NCBI GenBank assembly: GCA_029237695.1
Contig: CM055265.1
Coordinates: 112,952,773 to 113,016,772, forward strand
Length of the DNA: 64,000 nt
Reading direction: 5' to 3'
DNA from: Conchocele bisecta
Lineage: Eukaryota; Mollusca; Bivalvia; Lucinida; Thyasiridae
The notes under the pieces were generated by a model. It was not told the DNA's origin. It saw only the letters and a list, made by a program, of their open reading frames with translations, and searched no databases. Made by a program: the position numbers and the translations under genes. Every line of letters begins with the position of its first letter. The first letter of the stretch is position 1. Below, piece by piece: positions 1-9,905 of the stretch.

Positions 1-160
1 AAATTTATGTCTAATATAAAATTTATAATAATGTCAATCAATACGTGGGATAATGGTGAATTAATGTTTATTTTGCCAGAAAATATCTCAGATGATGTCT
101 CTGATATCAATAACATTTTGTTCCTACTGAGTGGGCATGTACCTTTAAATTAACAAAACA
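1..160 (+). repeat. Family P repeat, partial copy
   Basis: This stretch matches 10810-10975 almost base for base at several places (AATCAATACGTGGG, AATGGTGAAT, TTTGCCAGAAAAT, GAGTGGGCATGTACC). It is the right-hand part of the family P element described at 10454-10973, cut by the window edge. No coding potential is seen. Bases 161-270 hold nothing I recognise. Confidence 0.6.
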
Positions 161-289
161 CGGGATTTGTCGTGGTTCAACATACCATAGGGTCTCTTTT
201 CTCAGCACTGTGGTGCAAATCTGACCACATCATTAAACATTAACTAGAAAAAGTCGATGGCGCGCCATCGCAATATACCCACTTTCCCA

Positions 290-1802
290 AATGCTAAGTC
301 CGAAAGAGGTAATCATGATGGAGGCGATAAAAAATAATTCATTTGCCGATCAGCACATCAAAACAAGCTACGAACCAAATATCACGCTAGGTTAAGGTAA
401 AAAGTTTTTCGACCTAGGAAAAATAAAGTGAAATTCTAAGTCCGAAAGGGGGAGGATAATCCATGATGGAGGGTCGGATAAAAAATCCGAATTCACTTTG
501 CGCATCAGCACATCAAAACGAAGCTACGAACCAAATATCAGACGCGTAGGTATTAAGGTGAAAAAGTTTTTCGACCTACGAGGAAAAATAGTGAAATTCT
601 AAGTCGAAAGGGGGAGATAATCCAAGGAAGGTCCGATCAAAAATCGGAATTCACTTTGCGCATCATAAGCTACATATCAAATATCAGAAATGTAGGTATT
701 AAGGTGAGAAAGTTTTTCGACTTACAATGAAAAATAGGGAAATTCTGAGTCCGAAAGGGGGAGATAATCCATGATTGAGGGTCGGATCAAAAATCCGAAT
801 TCACTATGCGCAATCCGCACATCATAAACGAAGCTACATACCAAATATCAGGCGCGAGTATGAAGATGAAAAAGTTTTTCGAGTTACGAGGAAAAAATGG
901 GAATTCTGATTCCGAAAGGGGGAGATATCCATGATGGAGGGTCGGATCAAAAATCCGAATTCACTTTGCGCATCTGCACATGATAACGAAGCTACATACC
1001 AAATATCAGGCGCGTAGGTATGAAGGTGAAAAAGTTTTTCGAGTTACGAGGAAAAAATGGGAAATTCTGAGTCCGAAAGGGGGAGATAATCCATGATGGA
1101 GGGTCGGATCAAAAATCCGAATTCACTATGCGCATCCTGCACATGATAACGAAGCTACATACCAAATATCAGGCGCGTAGGTATAAGAGTCGATTACAGG
1201 AAAAAATGGGAAAAATTCTGATCGAAAGAGATAACATGAGGAGGGTCGGATCAAAAATGAATACTTTGCGCATCTGCACATGAACGAAGCTACATACCAA
1301 AATCAGGTTCGCGTAGGTTAAGGTGAGTCCGAGTTCGAAAAAATGGGATTCTGATCCGAAAGGGAGATAATCCATGATGGAGGGTCATCAAAAATCCGAT
1401 CACTTTGCGCATCTGCACATGATAACGAAGCACATACAAATCAGGCGCGTAGGTATGAAGGTGAAAAAGTTTTTCGAGTTACAGGAGAATGGGAAATTCT
1501 GAGTCCGAAAGGGGGAGATAATCCATGATGGAGGGTCGATCAAAAATCCAATTCACTTTGCGCATCTGCACATGATAACGAAGCTACATAGCAAATATGA
1601 GGCGCGTAGGTATGAAGGTGAAAAAGTTTTTCGAGTTACGAGGAAAAAATGGGAAATTCTGAGTCCGAAAGGGGGAGATAATCCATGATGGAGGGTCGGA
1701 TCAAAAATCCAAATTCACTTTGCGCATCTGCACATGATAACGAAGCTACATACCAAATATCAGGCGCGTAGGTATGAAGGTGAAAAAGTTTTTCGAGTTA
1801 CA
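290..1802 (+). repeat. Tandem array, 160-bp unit, about 9 copies
   Basis: Units start with GAAATTCTGAGTCCGAAAGG at about 431, 593, 739, 900, 1061, 1213, 1357, 1493 and 1653, after a degenerate first copy near 290. Intact neighbours are 160 bp apart (901 to 1061, 1493 to 1653). Each unit carries GGGGGAGATAATCCATGATG, CATCTGCACATGATAACG and GAAAAAGTTTTTCGAG. Copies at 1180-1440 carry many one- to four-base deletions, while the last two copies are almost clean. Short open frames across the array are a by-product of the repeat. Confidence 0.9.
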
Positions 1803-1810
1803 AGAAACGT

Positions 1811-1857
1811 GACGGACGTACGGACGGACGTACGGACGTACGGACGGACGGACGGAC
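1811..1857 (+). repeat. (ACGG)n / GGACGTAC simple repeat
   Basis: A run of GACGGACGTACGG-type tetramers directly follows the 160-bp array and precedes the hairpin tail of the same element. Confidence 0.9.
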
Positions 1858-1910
1858 ACCCGTGACGAAAACAATATACCCGTTTTTTTTTACAAAAAAA
1901 AGTGGGTATA

Positions 1911-2880
1911 ATAATAGCCATCTACACTGAATACAAAGCACAGCTTACCACAGCTTACCACAGCAATACAGGTAAGGTAATCCCTATTGTTGTACATGTT
2001 GGCTGGCATGCGTATTACAATGGTGTCAGCTAATTCTGTGCACCTAAGGCTTCACAAACAAATTTATATGTCATTACAATCTCCATATTCAGTCAAAATT
2101 TCCTGAATATTCAACGCAGTTTGAAGACAGACGTCTGCAGGTAAAATGTCATAACGTTCTGACGTCAGTAAGTGACGTCAATTGTGTGATGTATGACGTT
2201 ACATGCGTATTTGCAAAGTCACATTTGTTTCTGCTAATGCTGCGCATCTGGTAGTGTAATGAAAATTGCGAACAGCATACTGGATCAGCATAGCAAAATT
2301 GGTGTTAAACTTGAAGCAGAACTAGCCTGAGTGGTGTGATATACACGACAGTCTGTGACAGTTGCCTGTGGTTCACATGCAATAAATGCTGATCGCTGTA
2401 AAAGTATACAGCAATAAATGCTTACCTCACAGGGAAGTTATACTTACCTGGAGCGCTCAATGCACATGGCACAAAGGAGGTGGGGGTTATAAGTACCGGT
2501 CCGTTTGTGTCGATGTCTAGTGCATAAAAGAGACAGATAGAGCACATATGCTCATGAAGTAAATAAACCGCTCGTGCGTAACAAAATCCCGTAAAGCTGG
2601 TTCCGTGGTGTGTTATATAATTGGGTTATATCATTAGGCCAGAACCGGGAACCAGGTAATACAATATGTAAAGTTAAAAGCGCAAAGTAGCATCACAACA
2701 CTCCTCCCCGTTTTGTTAAAGAGAAGTGCAGCAAGTACCGTAAATTAGCTGACGTGGTTAAGAAACTTATCTGTCAGACTTAGCAGTCCAATGGATATCT
2801 ACTGGGTAGAACCAGTTCACCCCGGCGGATCATAATTAAATATACAGATGAATGACTAGGGTCTCACTAAGATGGAAGTA
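1911..2880. other. Gene-free stretch with two CRE palindromes
   Basis: No exon or repeat family was recognised. Two perfect TGACGTCA octamers (CREB/ATF consensus) sit at 2160-2167 and 2173-2180, 13 bp apart start to start, with a further TGACGTTA nearby. The same octamer recurs in the CRE-like repeat near 8.5 kb, so these may be repeat-derived rather than a promoter. Confidence 0.4.
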
Positions 2881-2904
2881 TCAATATTAGAAAAACACTA
2901 GTAT

Positions 2905-3395
2905 TAAAATGACACATATTTTTTTTTTATTTTTTTTTAGCCAGGTTTTTTGAAAAAAAATCCAGGCTATTGGATTGGCGAAAGCCGGGCGGGCGGGCGG
3001 CGGGCGGCGTCCACAATCAATGTTAAGTTTTCGTGTTTGAGTCAATTTCTTTGTTACTGTACCACCTAGGACCACCAAACTTTCACAGCTTCATAATCAA
3101 GGGGTGCCTACCACATATCCAACATGTGACCATTTTTTTACCTTCATAATCAAGGGGTGCCCACCACATATCACATATCCAACATGTTACTTTTTTTAAC
3201 TTGACCCATTTTTTCCAGCCATCAATTTGCGCAGTCGACTTGGCCATTTTCAATGTTAAGTTTTCGCGTTTTCAATGTTAAGTTTTCGTGTTTAAGTCCA
3301 TTTCTTTGGTACTGTACCACCTAGGACCACCAAACTTTCACAGCTTCATAAACAAGGGGTGCCCACCGCATATCACTATCCAACATGTTACTTTT
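2905..3395. repeat. Low-complexity repeat with GGGCGG run and internal direct repeats
   Basis: An A/T hairpin (AGCCAGG, T-run, A-run, TCCAGGCT; 2939-2969) is followed by a GGGCGGGCGG-type run (2986-3010). Two modules recur: CAATGTTAAGTTTTCG (about 3018, 3250, 3275) and CTTCATAA.CAAGGGGTGCC (about 3089, 3143, 3346). This looks like the flank of a repetitive element directly abutting the TAGCTCAC element at 3396. Confidence 0.6.
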
Positions 3396-4193
3396 TAGCT
3401 CACCTGAGCGAAGCTAATGTGAGCTATTGTTACCGCAATGTGTCCGTCGTCCGTCGTCGTCGTCCGTCGTCCGTGAACATTTTCAAACGTCTTCTCCTCG
3501 GTAACCATTGGGCCTATAGTCACCAAACTTCATGGTCATGGTCCTTAGGTAGGGGGATTACAAAATTGTTAAAATGACGTCATTACGTAATCCAAGATGG
3601 CCGCCATCTAAAAATAGCACAAATTCTTCAAAAATCTTCTTCTCAAGAACCGCCAACCGGATTTCGACAAAACTTGTTAGGAATGATCGATGTATAATGC
3701 TCTTTCAAAGTTGTTAAAATGGTGACCCCGGGGTCAAAAATTATTTTTGACCGAATATGGTCATGTCATATATCAAATTGAAGGTATCAATGAGGCGATC
3801 ACTCTGGTGTATTTTTTGTCGAAATCGGATGGTTATGTCATCCAAAATGGCCGCCGAAAGGTCAAAAGGTAATTCTTTTATTAGAGATTTCAAAATTCTT
3901 CTTCACATGAACCGCTTGGCCCATGGTAGCCAAACTTAAAATTTATGGTCCATGAGTGAAGCCTTTTCAGATTTGTTAAAAGGAGGTCATCGCTAATCCA
4001 AGATGGCCGCCGTCTGAAAATAGCATAAATTCTTAAAAAATCTTCTTCTCATGAACCGCTAGCCGGATTTTGACGAAACTTGATAGGAATGATCAATGTA
4101 CAATGCTCTTTCAAAGTTGTTAAAATGGTGACCCCGGGGTCAAAAATGGGCGTGGCCCATGGGGTCAAATTTTATTTTTGACCAAATATGGTA
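3396..4193 (+). mobile_element. TAGCTCAC element, left part
   Basis: It starts with a hairpin (TAGCTCAC 3396-3403, GTGAGCTA 3420-3427), followed by a GTCGTCCGTC run and then diverged internal repeats of about 400 bp. Shared internal modules include CAAGATGGCCGCC (3593-3605, 3999-4011), CAAAATGGCCGCC (3843-3855), GAATGATC.ATGTA.AATGCTC and TGACCCCGGGGTCAAAAAT. The element stops inside a known internal sequence (GACCAAATATGGT) and resumes at about 7106. I recall such ends from repeats in marine invertebrate genomes but cannot name a superfamily. Confidence 0.7.
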
Positions 4194-4256
4194 ATTGTAT
4201 CCCCCGGACTCTGTCGGGGGATACTATGGATTTGACCGCGCCGCGTCCGCGTACGC

Positions 4257-4900
4257 GTCCGCCGCAGACACTTCTTGTCCGGAGCATAACTCGAACACCC
4301 TTTGGAATATTTTCATGAAACTTCACACATGCATAGACCACGACCCGAAGGTGTGTCGTGCACAAGAATGACAACTCTTGCATAGCTAATTTTTTAGTTA
4401 TCTCCCTTTTTTGTTTCTCGCACTGATTTCGTGTCCGGAGCATAACTCCACCACCCTTCGAATATTTTCATGAAACTTCACACATGCATAGACGACCCGA
4501 AGGTGTGTCGCGCACAGAATGACAACTCTTGCATAGCTAAATTTTTTAGTTATGCATAGCCCTATTTTTTTAGTTATCTTTCTGTCGCGCACTGATTGAC
4601 CATAACTCGACCACCCTTTGGAATATTTTTATGAAACTTAACACATTCAATTAGCCACGAACCGAAGGTGTGTCGTGCACAAGAATGACAACTCTTGCAT
4701 AGCTAATTTTTGAGTTATCTCCCTTTTTTGTTTTCGCTCACTGATTTCCTGTCCGAGCATAACTCGACCACCCATTTGGAATATTTTCATGAAACTTCAC
4801 ATATGCATAGACCACGACCTGGAGGTGTGTCACGCACAAGAATGACAACTCTTGCGTAGCTAATTTTTCAGTTATCTCCCTTTTTTGTTTGCGCACTCTA
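4257..4900 (+). repeat. Tandem array 1, about 160-bp unit, 4 copies
   Basis: Units run from GTCCGGAGCATAACTCGAAC through TGAAACTTCACACATGCATA and AGAATGACAACTCTTGC to TAGTTATCTCCCTTTTTTG, at about 4269, 4435, 4600 and 4750. Recurrent short open frames of about 60-117 codons on the minus strand come from the repeat and are not genes. Confidence 0.85.
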
Positions 4901-5089
4901 CAAACTGGACAATAATGCATGAAGACCTGTTTTCCTCGTCTGCTCTGTACACCTTTTCTCGTGTGCTCTGTACACCTTACCTGTAGAGAGAACAATAGAA
5001 ACTGGGAGAACCATGTGCTAGCATGGGCTAGCATGTGCAGATGTCCAGTGCTTGACCACTGTTGACCAGGTAATTTATACAGGTAAATC

Positions 5090-5800
5090 ACTACATTGGG
5101 TACTGTGTTGAAAATATTGTGGCATTATGTGGACCTCTGCAGATATATGTAGATAAATATAGGACTATTAAAAAAAAATCTGGTCTCCAATAGCAAGCAT
5201 TATTATTTTTAAACTTTTTTTTTAAATTTTTTTTTTTTTTTTTTCATTATTTTTTTTCAGTATTTTATTTCATTTTTTTTTCAAATTATTTTTCAATTTG
5301 ACTGGAAAAAAAATCTGGGCTCCAGTAGCAAGCATTATTATTTTTAAACTTTTTTTTTCCATTTTTTTTGTTTAATTTTTTTTTTCATTTTTTTTTATTT
5401 TTTTTTTATTTTTTTTTTTCATTTTTTTTTTTCATTTTTTTTTTCAAATTATTTTTTTCAAATTATTTTTCAATTTTTGTCCAGTAGCATAAGGTCGTAA
5501 GTGCTATATACAGACTATTTACCTGTGCATGTGCTAGCATGTGCAACTGACCACTGACCACTTACAGGTAATTTAGATTATATTACATTTCCGTAAACTG
5601 TGTTGAAAATATTGTGGCATTATGTGGACCTGTGCAGATATATGTAGATAAATATAGGACTATTAAACAAAATTCTGGGCTCCAGTAGCAAGCATTATTA
5701 TTTTTAATTTTTAAACTTTTTTTCCATTTTTTATTTTCATTTTTTTTTTCAATTTTTGTCTAGTAGCATAAGGTCGTAAGTGCTATATACAGACTATTAT
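5090..5800 (+). repeat. T-rich segment with internal duplication
   Basis: TGTTGAAAATATTGTGGCAT and TATGTAGATAAATATAGGAC occur near 5105 and again near 5603. TCTGG.CTCCA.TAGCAAGC occurs near 5182, 5320 and 5676. AGCATAAGGTCGTAAGTGCT occurs near 5487 and 5766. Between them lie long T-runs (about 5210-5470). The pattern indicates an imperfect duplication of about 490 bp inside the nested element. Confidence 0.75.
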
Positions 5801-5812
5801 CATATAATAAAA

Positions 5813-5877
5813 CAATTATTGACTAGTGAGCCATAGAATATAATCTTGATATTCTATGGTTCACTAGTCAATAATTG
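5813..5877. repeat. Hairpin, 29-bp arms, 7-bp loop
   Basis: The left arm 5813-5841 and right arm 5849-5877 are reverse complements with one mismatch (GTGAGCC against GTGAACC). The loop is AATCTTG. It separates the T-rich segment from array 2. Confidence 0.9.
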
Positions 5878-6033
5878 TATAATATGTTCGGGCCAGTGAA
5901 AATTGCTTTCGGGCCCAGGCTCGAGGTCAAGGCGGGACAAGGCGAGGCATCTGATTCCGCGGAATTCTTGTTTACTTATCTCCCTTTGTTGTTTCGTGCT
6001 CTGATTTTGTATCCAGAGCATAACTCGAACACG

Positions 6034-6665
6034 CATATACGCATTGCTCTAATGGTCCTCTACGCCCTGTGCCAAATCCACGTTCGTTCTGCCCCCGCCA
6101 AGCCCAGGTCAAGGTCACATACTTAGTGCTTCAAAAACATTAACGCTTGGGTAAATATCTTTATGCTTTCTGTTTTCTTTCATGGATCATGGATCATCTT
6201 CATATTTTCATATACGCATTGCTCTAATGGTCCTCTACCGCCCTGTGCCAAATCCACGTTCGTCCTGCCCCACCAATCCCAGGGTCAAGGTCACATACTT
6301 GGTGCTTCAAAAACTTTAACGCTCGGGTAAATATCTTATAATTTTTATTTCCATTCACGGATCAACTTCATATTTCATATACGCGTTGCTCTAATGGTCG
6401 TCTACCGCCCTGTGCCAAATACACGTTCGTCCTGCCCCCGCCAAGCCCAGGGTCACATACTTAGTGCTTCAAAAACTTTAACGCTCGGGTAAATATCTTA
6501 TAATTTCTGTTTTCTTTCATGGATCATCTTCATATTTCATATACGCGTTGCTCTAATGGTCCTCTACCGTCCTGTGGCAAATCCACGTTCGTCCTGCCCC
6601 CGCCAATCCCAGGGTCAAGGTCACATACTTGGTGCTTCAAAAACTTTAACGCTCAGGTAAAAGAA
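6034..6665 (+). repeat. Tandem array 2, about 165-bp unit, 4 copies
   Basis: Units begin CATATACGC(A/G)TTGCTCTAA at 6034, 6209, 6376 and 6538 (spacings 175, 167 and 162). Each contains CCCTGTGCCAAATCCACG, CCCAGGGTCAAGGTCACATA and GGTGCTTCAAAAACTTTAAC. This unit differs in sequence from array 1. Confidence 0.85.
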
Positions 6666-6744
6666 AATTTTGACTTGCAATTTGGCCTCATTTATTATCA
6701 AAGCGATATGTGGGACATCCGTGTTCTATGAACACATTTTCTAG

Positions 6745-7055
6745 TTTATTAAACTTCACACATGCATAGAAGACGACCCAAAGGTGTGTCGCACGTAAGA
6801 ATGACAACTCTTGCGTCGTTAATTTCTTAGTTATCTCCCTTTGTTGTTTCGTGCACTGATTTCGTGTCTGGAGCATAACTCGAACACCCTTTGGAATATG
6901 TTCATGAAACTTCACACATGCATAGACCACGACCCTAAAGGTGTGTCCCGCAAGAATGACAACTCTTGCATCACTAATTCTTTAGTTATCTCCCTGTGTT
7001 TTTCCGTCACTGATTTTGTCTCCGGAGCATAACTCGAACACCCTTTTTTCAAACT
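6745..7055 (+). repeat. Array 1 unit, resumed, about 2.5 copies
   Basis: CTTCACACATGCATAGA, GAATGACAACTCTTGC, TTAGTTATCTCCCT and GGAGCATAACTCGAACACCC recur here in the same order as in 4257-4900. Array 2 and the T-rich segment therefore sit between two blocks of array 1. A single extra partial unit lies at about 5965-6033. Confidence 0.8.
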
Positions 7056-7105
7056 ACTTGTGTATCTGGGGAGGGGGATACACATGCGCTTGTCGACAAG
7101 CGTCC

Positions 7106-7423
7106 ATTTCTAGTTTTATATATCAAATGGAAGGTATCAATGAGGCGATCACTCTGGTGCATTTTTTGTCGAAATCGGATGGTTATGTCATTCAAGATGG
7201 CCGCCGAAAGGTCAAAAGGTCGTTCTTTTATTAGAGATTTCAAAATTCTTCTTCACATGAACCGCTTGGCCCATGGTAGCCAAACTTAAAAGTTATGGTC
7301 CATGGGTGAAGCCTTTTCAGATTTGTTAAAATGGAGGTCATCGCTAATCCAAGATGGCCGCCATCTAAAAATAGCATAAACTTCTTAAAAAATCTTCTTC
7401 TCATGAACCGCTAACCGGATTTT
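7106..7423 (+). mobile_element. TAGCTCAC element, right part (cut by gap)
   Basis: This continues the element interrupted at 4193. ATATATCAAATGGAAGGTAT and the following about 300 bp match 3770-4070, including CAAGATGGCCGCC at 7193-7205 and 7350-7362. It runs into the N gap, so its right end is not visible. Confidence 0.75.
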
Positions 7424-7923
7424 NNNNNNNNNNNNNNNNNNNNNNNNNNNNNNNNNNNNNNNNNNNNNNNNNNNNNNNNNNNNNNNNNNNNNNNNNNNNN
7501 NNNNNNNNNNNNNNNNNNNNNNNNNNNNNNNNNNNNNNNNNNNNNNNNNNNNNNNNNNNNNNNNNNNNNNNNNNNNNNNNNNNNNNNNNNNNNNNNNNNN
7601 NNNNNNNNNNNNNNNNNNNNNNNNNNNNNNNNNNNNNNNNNNNNNNNNNNNNNNNNNNNNNNNNNNNNNNNNNNNNNNNNNNNNNNNNNNNNNNNNNNNN
7701 NNNNNNNNNNNNNNNNNNNNNNNNNNNNNNNNNNNNNNNNNNNNNNNNNNNNNNNNNNNNNNNNNNNNNNNNNNNNNNNNNNNNNNNNNNNNNNNNNNNN
7801 NNNNNNNNNNNNNNNNNNNNNNNNNNNNNNNNNNNNNNNNNNNNNNNNNNNNNNNNNNNNNNNNNNNNNNNNNNNNNNNNNNNNNNNNNNNNNNNNNNNN
7901 NNNNNNNNNNNNNNNNNNNNNNN
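7424..7923. other. Assembly gap, 500 N
   Basis: Exactly 500 Ns, the usual placeholder for a gap of unknown size. The gap begins inside the repetitive TAGCTCAC element, a likely reason for the break. The sequence just after it (7924-8450) shows no gene or recognised repeat. Confidence 0.95.
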
Positions 7924-8458
7924 TTATTGTATGATCTGCGACTGAACGGTTTTGTAATGATTACCTTGTAAATACAAATAGCAAGACAAATGCTAGTCGT
8001 ATATCGTTATAACACTTCAAAACAATGCCAATGGTTCGTAGCGCATGTTTGGGATAACTGTCTTTTGTTCCTTCAATTATTTAACAAAACTTACATACGT
8101 ATGCATTATATGCATTCTTGCCACATTCCCATTTACTGATACTTTACTCAAGGAGAAGAATTCACATGAGCTCTGCGAGTTTGTTTTCTACCCCTTATTC
8201 ATCGTTACTTTATATGTATTTTGATGCATATATACATGTATATTATTTGAAATAAATATTGTTTAAAGTAAATGAATATGTCTCATCTAAAACGCTTATG
8301 TGAATAACAAGTGTATTAATTATATAGTGTAATACCAGTAATCTCAAAACCGTGATTACTGTTCACTATGCCAGTGTACCAAAATAAAACGATCAGCAAG
8401 TGTCGGCCATATATATGTGCATGTATTAGACAAGTCATGTGATGTTCCTACATGTACA

Positions 8459-8815
8459 TGTAAGAAGACGTGATACATCTCATGGAAACTATCTCCGTAC
8501 ATGACGTCAGAAGTTGACGAAATGTTCAAAGCAAATGTTCAACATCTGACGTCACTTACAGAAAATATGACAGTTCCTGTAAACATTTGTCATACAATAT
8601 CGCACATCTATTTTCCTTATTTCTGAACCAAAGTATATGTTGTGACCACTCATTTGAACCGTCTTGGCGAGACGGTTCAAATGAGTGGTCACAACATATG
8701 CTTCTGATGAGAAATAAAGAAATTGCTCAGCCTTGCCGGATATTTTTTCCCATTCACGGCACTAACCTACTATTCTCTATATTCTTAGGTACAACATCGC
8801 ATTGTGTGTGTCATA
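8459..8815. mobile_element. CRE-like MITE with a nested PalC/PalB insertion
   Basis: Two perfect TGACGTCA sites (8502-8509, 8547-8554) flank GTTGACGAAATGTTCA. The outer parts read ATATCGCACAT on one side and TTCTTAGGTACAA on the other. In the related copy at 18625-18815 these two pieces are adjacent (CGCACATGTTCTTAGG). Here they are separated by 8608-8781, a PalC/PalB element, giving a clean insertion order. A third copy lies at 56575-56700. Confidence 0.65.
8608..8781. mobile_element. PalC hairpin plus right half of PalB
   Basis: CTATTTTCCTTATTTCTGAA leads into a near-perfect palindrome (8635-8699) with arms ATATGTTGTGACCACTCATT and so on. It is followed by CCTTGCCGGATATTTTTTCC and CACTAACCTACTATTCTCTA, the right half of PalB. 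The same composite order occurs at 17461-17641 and 45690-45870, so the unit moves as one. Confidence 0.8.
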
Positions 8816-9224
8816 TAAACAACGAACTCGGTTTAGCCGGAGCACTCCTGGAAACATATTCCGGCCAATTATAAAACTTATGCCGCCCAATTATAGAACA
8901 TTGTATTTGTCTCATAGCGGAATAAATTTGCTGGAATCAATACATTCCTATATTGTGATAGCCACAATGGGCATCGTTATGAATCGGCAGACAGTGCTGT
9001 AAAATGGAAATAATTGGACGGAAATTGTGATGTGGTTTTACTGTCCCTCTATGTGTAATACGACTCTCAGTACGGCGGCTGCTAATCGAACAATAACGGC
9101 ACCGGAGCTATTTCGAACATCACCGCAGCACCCGTTGGAGGATGTCCTGTTTTGTGCTTCTGACTGTGGAAATGTATTTAACCGCATGCGTTGGTTTTGG
9201 CCAGATTATAAACGTTTCTGAACA
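8790..9224. other. No gene or repeat recognised
   Basis: Short open frames exist on both strands but show no recognisable domain or splice pattern. Only the repeats listed around it can be named. Confidence 0.4.
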
Positions 9225-9355
9225 TCCATTGGCAATGCTAACTATCAATGAAGCAAATTGATTGTCTGAGCCTGAGATGTAGCTGCCTGATTTCAAAAAC
9301 AATATTCAATAACTGCTAAATATTGGCAATATTATATCAGGCGGCAGTGTACGGT
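9225..9355. mobile_element. Family F MITE, half copy
   Basis: CATTGGCAATGCTAACTATC, a CTGAGCCTGAGATGTAGCTG core and a terminal AATATTGGCAATATTATATC followed by AGGCGGCAGTGTA match the right half of family F seen intact at 33498-33710. Confidence 0.6.
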
Positions 9356-9414
9356 ACAACACTGAACGCAGATGGAGAATTTGCTTGTATTTCGCAGATT
9401 GAATGGCGAACATC

Positions 9415-9485
9415 GTATGCTCTGATCACTGTGCATAAATGCCATAAGTCTAGCTTGTCCAGTCACAGGCACATACATGTAGTTA
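9415..9485. repeat. Family E fragment
   Basis: GATCACTGTGCATAAATGCC, ATAAGTCTAGCTTGTCCAGTC and ACAGGCACATACATG form a diverged copy of the family E segment that ends in a CAGTCACAGCCACATACATG-like sequence elsewhere (for example 32420-32445). Confidence 0.4.
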
Positions 9486-9697
9486 TATCGCAACCGCATT
9501 AACATCAATTTCACGATAAAATTACTTGCATTTAAGCCAGAGAGTATGCCATTGATTAATCTGTTAGGTTGTATAATTTGTCATTAAGTTTGGTGAATAA
9601 TTAATGGTTTTAATTTTCTCGATTTTAATGAATAATTAACCTCGTTCTATGTTCTCCTACATGTGTGCATGTTCGTAACCTACGTCACTGTCCACAT

Positions 9698-9905
9698 TCA
9701 CTGCCGCCTGCGCTAATCTTGTCGATATTTGTCAATTTCTTTATTTCAAAATACTTGTGTACCATATCAAACAGCCCTACTTCAGGCCAGTTGATTGTAT
9801 GAACCTGAGCTGTGCTACAGCTCAGGCTTATACAACCAACTGGCCTGATTGCGATTTGCCATTGCCTATATATGTTCAGCAACGTTAATGATCTTGCCAA
9901 GATTG
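9698..9905. mobile_element. Family F MITE, full length
   Basis: The left end CTGCCTGCGCTAATCTTG-type sequence continues into GATATTTGTCAATTTCTTTA. The centre is a palindrome (CCTGAGCTGTGCTACAGCTCAGG, about 9804-9826) flanked by inverted CCAGTTG.TTGTAT and ATACAACCAACTGG. The right end is TTGCCAAGATTGACGCAGGC. Other copies lie at 20390-20530, 31650-31730, 33498-33710 and 41240-41420. Confidence 0.65.

Larger units (their letters stand above)
274..1910. mobile_element. Element with inverted ends around a 160-bp tandem array
   Basis: TATACCCACT at 274-283 and its exact reverse complement AGTGGGTATA at 1901-1910 bracket a tandem array. The right end also forms a hairpin of its own (TATACCCG, a T-run, an A-run, GTGGGTATA; 1875-1910). 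Non-autonomous bivalve elements with internal tandem repeats of about 160 bp are known (pearl/Helentron-like, BIV160 family). Membership of that group is inference from architecture only, since no shared sequence was tested. Confidence 0.4.
4194..7105. mobile_element. 2.9-kb element with two tandem arrays, nested in the TAGCTCAC element
   Basis: The left end is a hairpin GTATCCCCC (4197-4205) with GGGGGATAC (4216-4224); the right end is GTATCTGGGGAGGGGGATAC (7062-7081). The uninterrupted host sequence is visible at 3755-3790 (AATATGGTCATGTCATATAT). Here the left flank ends in AATATGGT and the right flank resumes with TTATATATCAAATGG, so the 2.9 kb is a later insertion. Internal order: array 1, a T-rich duplicated segment, a perfect hairpin, array 2, and array 1 again. 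No transposase frame is visible. Confidence 0.65.

Noticed and set aside
1811..1857. Telomere-like or centromeric repeat
   Set aside because: ACGG/ACGT tetramers do not match metazoan TTAGGG, and the run is only 47 bp long inside a mobile element.
4165..5091. Series of minus-strand frames of 60-117 codons
   Set aside because: Each repeats the same peptide because it translates the 160-bp tandem unit.
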